A stretch of DNA of 64,000 nt from G965216745 sp965216745 (lineage in GTDB: Bacteria; Pseudomonadota; Alphaproteobacteria; Rickettsiales; Anaplasmataceae), in NCBI GenBank assembly GCA_965216745.1, contig OZ244191.1, positions 682,001 to 746,000 on the forward strand. The letters run 5' to 3'. Under the pieces are notes generated by a model that saw nothing but the letters and a program-made list of their open reading frames with translations, was not told the DNA's origin and ran no database searches. Shown in pieces: positions 63,433 to 64,000 of the stretch. How positions within the stretch are numbered: the stretch's first letter is position 1; each line of letters opens with the position of its first letter. The position numbers and the translations under genes were made by a program.

Positions 63433-64000
63433 ATGGTCAATGAAAATAAGATTATCAATTTATTAAAAAAACATTCAATGGGATTTATTGGTGATGATGC
63501 ATGTGTTATACCTAAGAATGACAGTGAAACTAAATTAGTGATAACTAAAGATATATTGGTTGAAAGTATTCATTTCAGAACTGAATATTATACGCCAAAA
63601 GACCTTGCTCATAAATCTTTACACGTAAATCTAAGCGATCTTGCCGCTATGGGGGCAAAACCAGCATACATCATGTGTGGAGTATCAATTCCTGCTTATT
63701 ACAATGAATATATTGAAGAGTATTTTTATTATTTCATTAAGGAATGCAAAAACAATGAAGTCATTATAATAGGTGGAGACACTACAGCATCAAAAAAAGA
63801 TTTGTTTATTAGCATTACTGCATTTGGATATTCCACAAAACCAAAGCTTAGAAGCAACGCACAAATAGGAGATTATATATGCTTAATAGGAGAAATTGGA
63901 CTCGCTCATTTGGGGTTGCTTTATGCTGAAGAAAATAATATCAATGGTTTTCCATATTTGGAAAAATTGTTACGACCAAATGCAAAAACAAAAGAGGGAA
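63433..64000 (+). CDS. thiL: Thiamine-monophosphate kinase, 5' part only
   Basis: First ~189 residues from ATG 63433; continues beyond the window. GFIGDDACVIP (~17-27) is the nucleotide/Mg motif. TKDILVESIHFR (~37-48), HKSLHVNLSDLAAMGAKPAYIM (~58-79), and IIIGGDTTAS (~112) match ThiL, which phosphorylates thiamine monophosphate to the diphosphate cofactor needed by the dehydrogenase complexes that lpd serves. Confidence 0.92.
   Translation, partial: MVNENKIINLLKKHSMGFIGDDACVIPKNDSETKLVITKDILVESIHFRTEYYTPKDLAHKSLHVNLSDLAAMGAKPAYIMCGVSIPAYYNEYIEEYFYYFIKECKNNEVIIIGGDTTASKKDLFISITAFGYSTKPKLRSNAQIGDYICLIGEIGLAHLGLLYAEENNINGFPYLEKLLRPNAKTKEG

Overview
The window is strongly AT-rich and most of its recognisable housekeeping proteins look alphaproteobacterial: a short class II ProRS, pyruvate phosphate dikinase, a BolA-monothiol glutaredoxin fusion, SdhE, class II fructose bisphosphatase and a family-4-like uracil-DNA glycosylase with an FWRPPGN motif. 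Low GC, decayed genes, long gene-poor gaps and large families of low-complexity, host-interaction-like proteins suggest an obligate intracellular or host-associated bacterium of the Rickettsiales or Holosporales type. That placement is inference; no rRNA gene is present.

Layout. 1-5.2 kb: 5' part of exoD (minus), dxr, a DsbD-like thiol protein, proS and ygfZ. 5.4-11.2 kb: an accessory island of six small proteins, each with one central membrane segment and low-complexity Ser/Thr/Asn/Asp-rich flanks. Three end in a C-terminal S/T-x-V/I tripeptide and two are rich in NxS/T sequons. 11.2-12.7 kb: yifB/comM (minus). 13.3-16.2 kb: two modular proline-rich proteins, one membrane-anchored, that resemble in outline bacterial actin-assembly or host-adaptor proteins. 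16.3-28.1 kb: a tandem array of six related cassettes. Each has the same 5' leader with an inverted repeat, a constant N-terminal tag, a variable coiled-coil middle, a constant acidic C-terminus ending in LSQI, and the same double-palindrome 3' end. One copy has almost no middle and another is frameshifted. This array is the most unusual part of the window. 28.2-29.4 kb is gene-poor with a decayed relic.

29.4-39.7 kb: dcd-murA, rplU-rpmA with an overlapping secreted class B acid phosphatase, then on minus a BamB-like protein, lpd, ppdK and gatB. 39.9 kb: tRNA-Gln(TTG), followed by an orphan membrane-anchored AAA ATPase (minus). 42-45.7 kb: a minus operon nuoL-rsmD-bolA/grx-tsaC. 45.8-53.9 kb: mnhG, radC, glpX, udg, secF, yebC, an isolated flgB overlapping sdhE, an MBL-fold hydrolase, an SLC1-like transporter and rpsP. 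54-58.2 kb: ftsK (minus), tRNA-Ser(GCT) and a DEAD-box helicase (minus) with a DETD motif. 58.5-60.7 kb: a large pseudogene in several frames. 60.8-64 kb: aldehyde dehydrogenase (minus), rhodanese, SOUL-family protein and the 5' part of thiL.

The housekeeping genes cover isoprenoid and peptidoglycan precursor synthesis, translation, the pyruvate/PEP and dihydrolipoamide node, respiration, secretion and division. The accessory islands at 5.4-11.2 and 13.3-28.1 kb share sequence modules and probably evolved by duplication, module exchange and frameshifting. Their role at the host interface is a hypothesis drawn from architecture, not from recognised homology.
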